DNA from: Sphingomonadales bacterium
Lineage (GTDB): Bacteria; Pseudomonadota; Alphaproteobacteria; Sphingomonadales; Sphingomonadaceae
Length of the DNA stretch: 6,530 bases
NCBI GenBank assembly: GCA_024636595.1
Contig: JAGXGT010000165.1
Span: 1 to 6,530 of the forward strand
Reading direction: 5' to 3'
A program made the position numbers and the translations under genes. Below the pieces are notes generated by a model. That model ran no database searches. It saw only the letters and a program-made list of their open reading frames with translations, and was not told where the DNA came from. Shown in pieces: positions 5,763 to 6,530 of this stretch. Numbering within the stretch: the first letter of the stretch is position 1; every line of letters starts with the position of its first letter.

Positions 5763-6098
5763 CTAGCCCGGCTGATAGATCCCCAGCCGGTTGCCGGAGG
5801 GATCAAGACACTCGAAACGCCGCCCGCCGGGGAAGGCAAATATCTCCTTCTCGATGAAACCGCCCGCCGCTTTCACCTGCGCCAGAGAGGCTTCCAGATC
5901 GTCGCTCTCGAACGTCGGCATCGGCGGAATCGGTTCGTTCCCAGCGGCCAGCCCCATATCGACCGGCCCGCCTTCGACAGCGGCATATTCCGGCCCATAA
6001 TCGGTAAAGGCAAAGCCGAAGGCCTGTTCGTAAAAGGCCTTGCTGGCGGGCAAGTCGGCGGCCTTCATTTCGAGATAGTTCGGGGTGATCTTCGGCAT
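5763..6098 (-). CDS. VOC-superfamily (glyoxalase/bleomycin-resistance fold) protein
   Basis: This 111-residue single-domain protein has two beta-alpha-beta-beta-beta modules, the usual size for the family. The first module contains NYLEMKAADLPASKAFYEQAFGF (7-29), the standard strand followed by the D-x-x-x-S-x-x-FY helix. The second contains DDLEASLAQVKAAGG (66-80) and ends FECLDPSGNRLGIYQPG (95-111). The terminal D-P-x-G-N motif is typical, but the position where metal-dependent members have glutamate (four residues after the Gly of DPxGN) reads Gly106-Ile-Tyr-Gln. A metal-free binding role or a different activity is therefore as likely as glyoxalase activity, and the substrate is unknown. 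The start is well supported by AAGGAG seven bases upstream. It lies 83 bp downstream of gltB on the same strand and 125 bp before the GST-family gene. Confidence 0.85.
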   Translation of the reverse strand: MPKITPNYLEMKAADLPASKAFYEQAFGFAFTDYGPEYAAVEGGPVDMGLAAGNEPIPPMPTFESDDLEASLAQVKAAGGFIEKEIFAFPGGRRFECLDPSGNRLGIYQPG

Positions 6099-6105
6099 GA
6101 ATTGG

Positions 6106-6111
6106 CTCCTT
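6106..6111 (-). promoter_or_regulatory. Strong Shine-Dalgarno site for the VOC gene
   Basis: AAGGAG on the minus strand lies 7 bases before the ATG at 6098. It is the strongest ribosome site in the window and fixes the start of the VOC gene. Confidence 0.8.
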
Positions 6112-6137
6112 GTTGCCAGCCGACTCGGGCTATCTGC

Positions 6138-6165
6138 AGCATAGTGCCGGAAAGGATCAAAACAA
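6138..6165 (-). promoter_or_regulatory. Possible sigma-70-type promoter for the VOC gene
   Basis: On the minus strand TTGTTT (6165-6160) and TATGCT (6143-6138) are spaced by 16 bases, upstream of the VOC ribosome site. The match to the consensus is moderate and the call rests on pattern alone. If real, the VOC gene has its own promoter and is not solely dependent on gltB read-through. Confidence 0.25.
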
Positions 6166-6181
6166 GAACATTTGAATCAGC

Positions 6182-6530
6182 TCACTCCGCCGCCTCAATC
6201 GCCTCATTATCCGACAGCGGATGCGCGATCCGGCTGACCATTTCCTTCGGGCAGACCTGCCAGAAGCGGCCGCGCCAGCGGTCCCAGTCGCGCAGGATCG
6301 ATTCGGACCATTTGCTGTCGGTGGTCTGGTGATGGCGCTCGATCAGCGCATGCAGATGCGCTTCCCAATGGGCGCTGTCGAGCCGCTGCCAGACGATGCT
6401 CTCGCCATTGGCCATTTTCTCGAAATCATCACCGGTATCGAGAACGAAGGCCATGCCGCCGGTCATGCCGGCGCCGAAATTGCTGCCCACCGGCCCCAGA
6501 ATCACGGCATTGCCGCCGGTCATATATTCG
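6182..6530 (-). CDS. gltB: Glutamate synthase (NADPH) large subunit, C-terminal fragment
   Basis: The frame enters from the right edge and ends at TGA (6184-6182), giving about 115 C-terminal residues of a protein that is normally about 1,500 long. The sequence EYMTGGNAVILGPVGSNFGAGMTGG, then MAFVLD, is the end of the GXGXG beta-helix domain that closes GltB. The following helical tail (LIERHHQTTDSKWSESILRDWDRWRGRFWQVCPKEM) matches the usual GltB end, where the last helices precede a V/C-x-P-K/V motif. GltB transfers the amide of glutamine to 2-oxoglutarate, and its N-terminal amidotransferase and FMN/Fe-S domains lie outside the window. The gltD gene is not directly downstream as in E. coli; a VOC gene takes that place, so gltD must be upstream or elsewhere. 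No terminator hairpin is evident after the stop. Confidence 0.93.
   Translation of the reverse strand, partial: EYMTGGNAVILGPVGSNFGAGMTGGMAFVLDTGDDFEKMANGESIVWQRLDSAHWEAHLHALIERHHQTTDSKWSESILRDWDRWRGRFWQVCPKEMVSRIAHPLSDNEAIEAAE

Noticed and set aside
5658..6332. Plus-strand open frame of 224 codons
   Set aside because: It spans the antisense of the VOC gene, the spacer and the end of gltB, all of which have clear family matches on the minus strand.

Overview
The window looks like chromosomal DNA of an alphaproteobacterium, most likely a sphingomonad. The clues are the GC-rich sequence, the single-chain aspartate kinase divergent from ubiG, the paired bacterial PH-domain membrane proteins, and intergenic spacers filled with GC-rich palindromes. 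This assignment is inference from gene content. No rRNA, tRNA, CRISPR array, transposase or phage gene is visible.

Layout, left to right. Positions 1-1258 hold two PH-domain membrane proteins on the minus strand, a YdbS-like gene whose stop overlaps the start of a YdbT-like gene cut by the window edge. At 1306-2310 (minus) lies an FMN-dependent protein of the nitronate monooxygenase / FabK family. At 2328-2413 is a compact inverted pair of palindromic units. At 2419-3687 (minus) lies lysC (aspartate kinase). A 68-bp divergent spacer separates it from ubiG (3756-4490, plus). Positions 4491-4965 lie between convergent genes and carry no credible gene; they hold several palindromic repeats, including a 135-bp element with perfect 24-bp arms. 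A glutathione S-transferase-family gene (4966-5637), a small VOC (glyoxalase-fold) gene (5763-6098) and the C-terminal end of glutamate synthase large subunit, gltB (6182-6530), follow, all minus.

Functionally this is core metabolism. GltB makes glutamate. LysC commits aspartate to lysine, threonine and methionine. UbiG uses S-adenosylmethionine to finish ubiquinone methylation. The PH-domain pair probably belongs to the cell envelope. The genes do not form one obvious pathway operon.

I see no clearly novel multi-gene system. The points most worth a second look are the palindromic elements, which look like two families of one repeat dispersed at two loci; a possible internal translation start in lysC that would yield a separate regulatory subunit; and the identity of two ambiguous enzymes, FabK-like versus nitronate monooxygenase and catalytic GST versus the FtsZ-binding protein FzlA.
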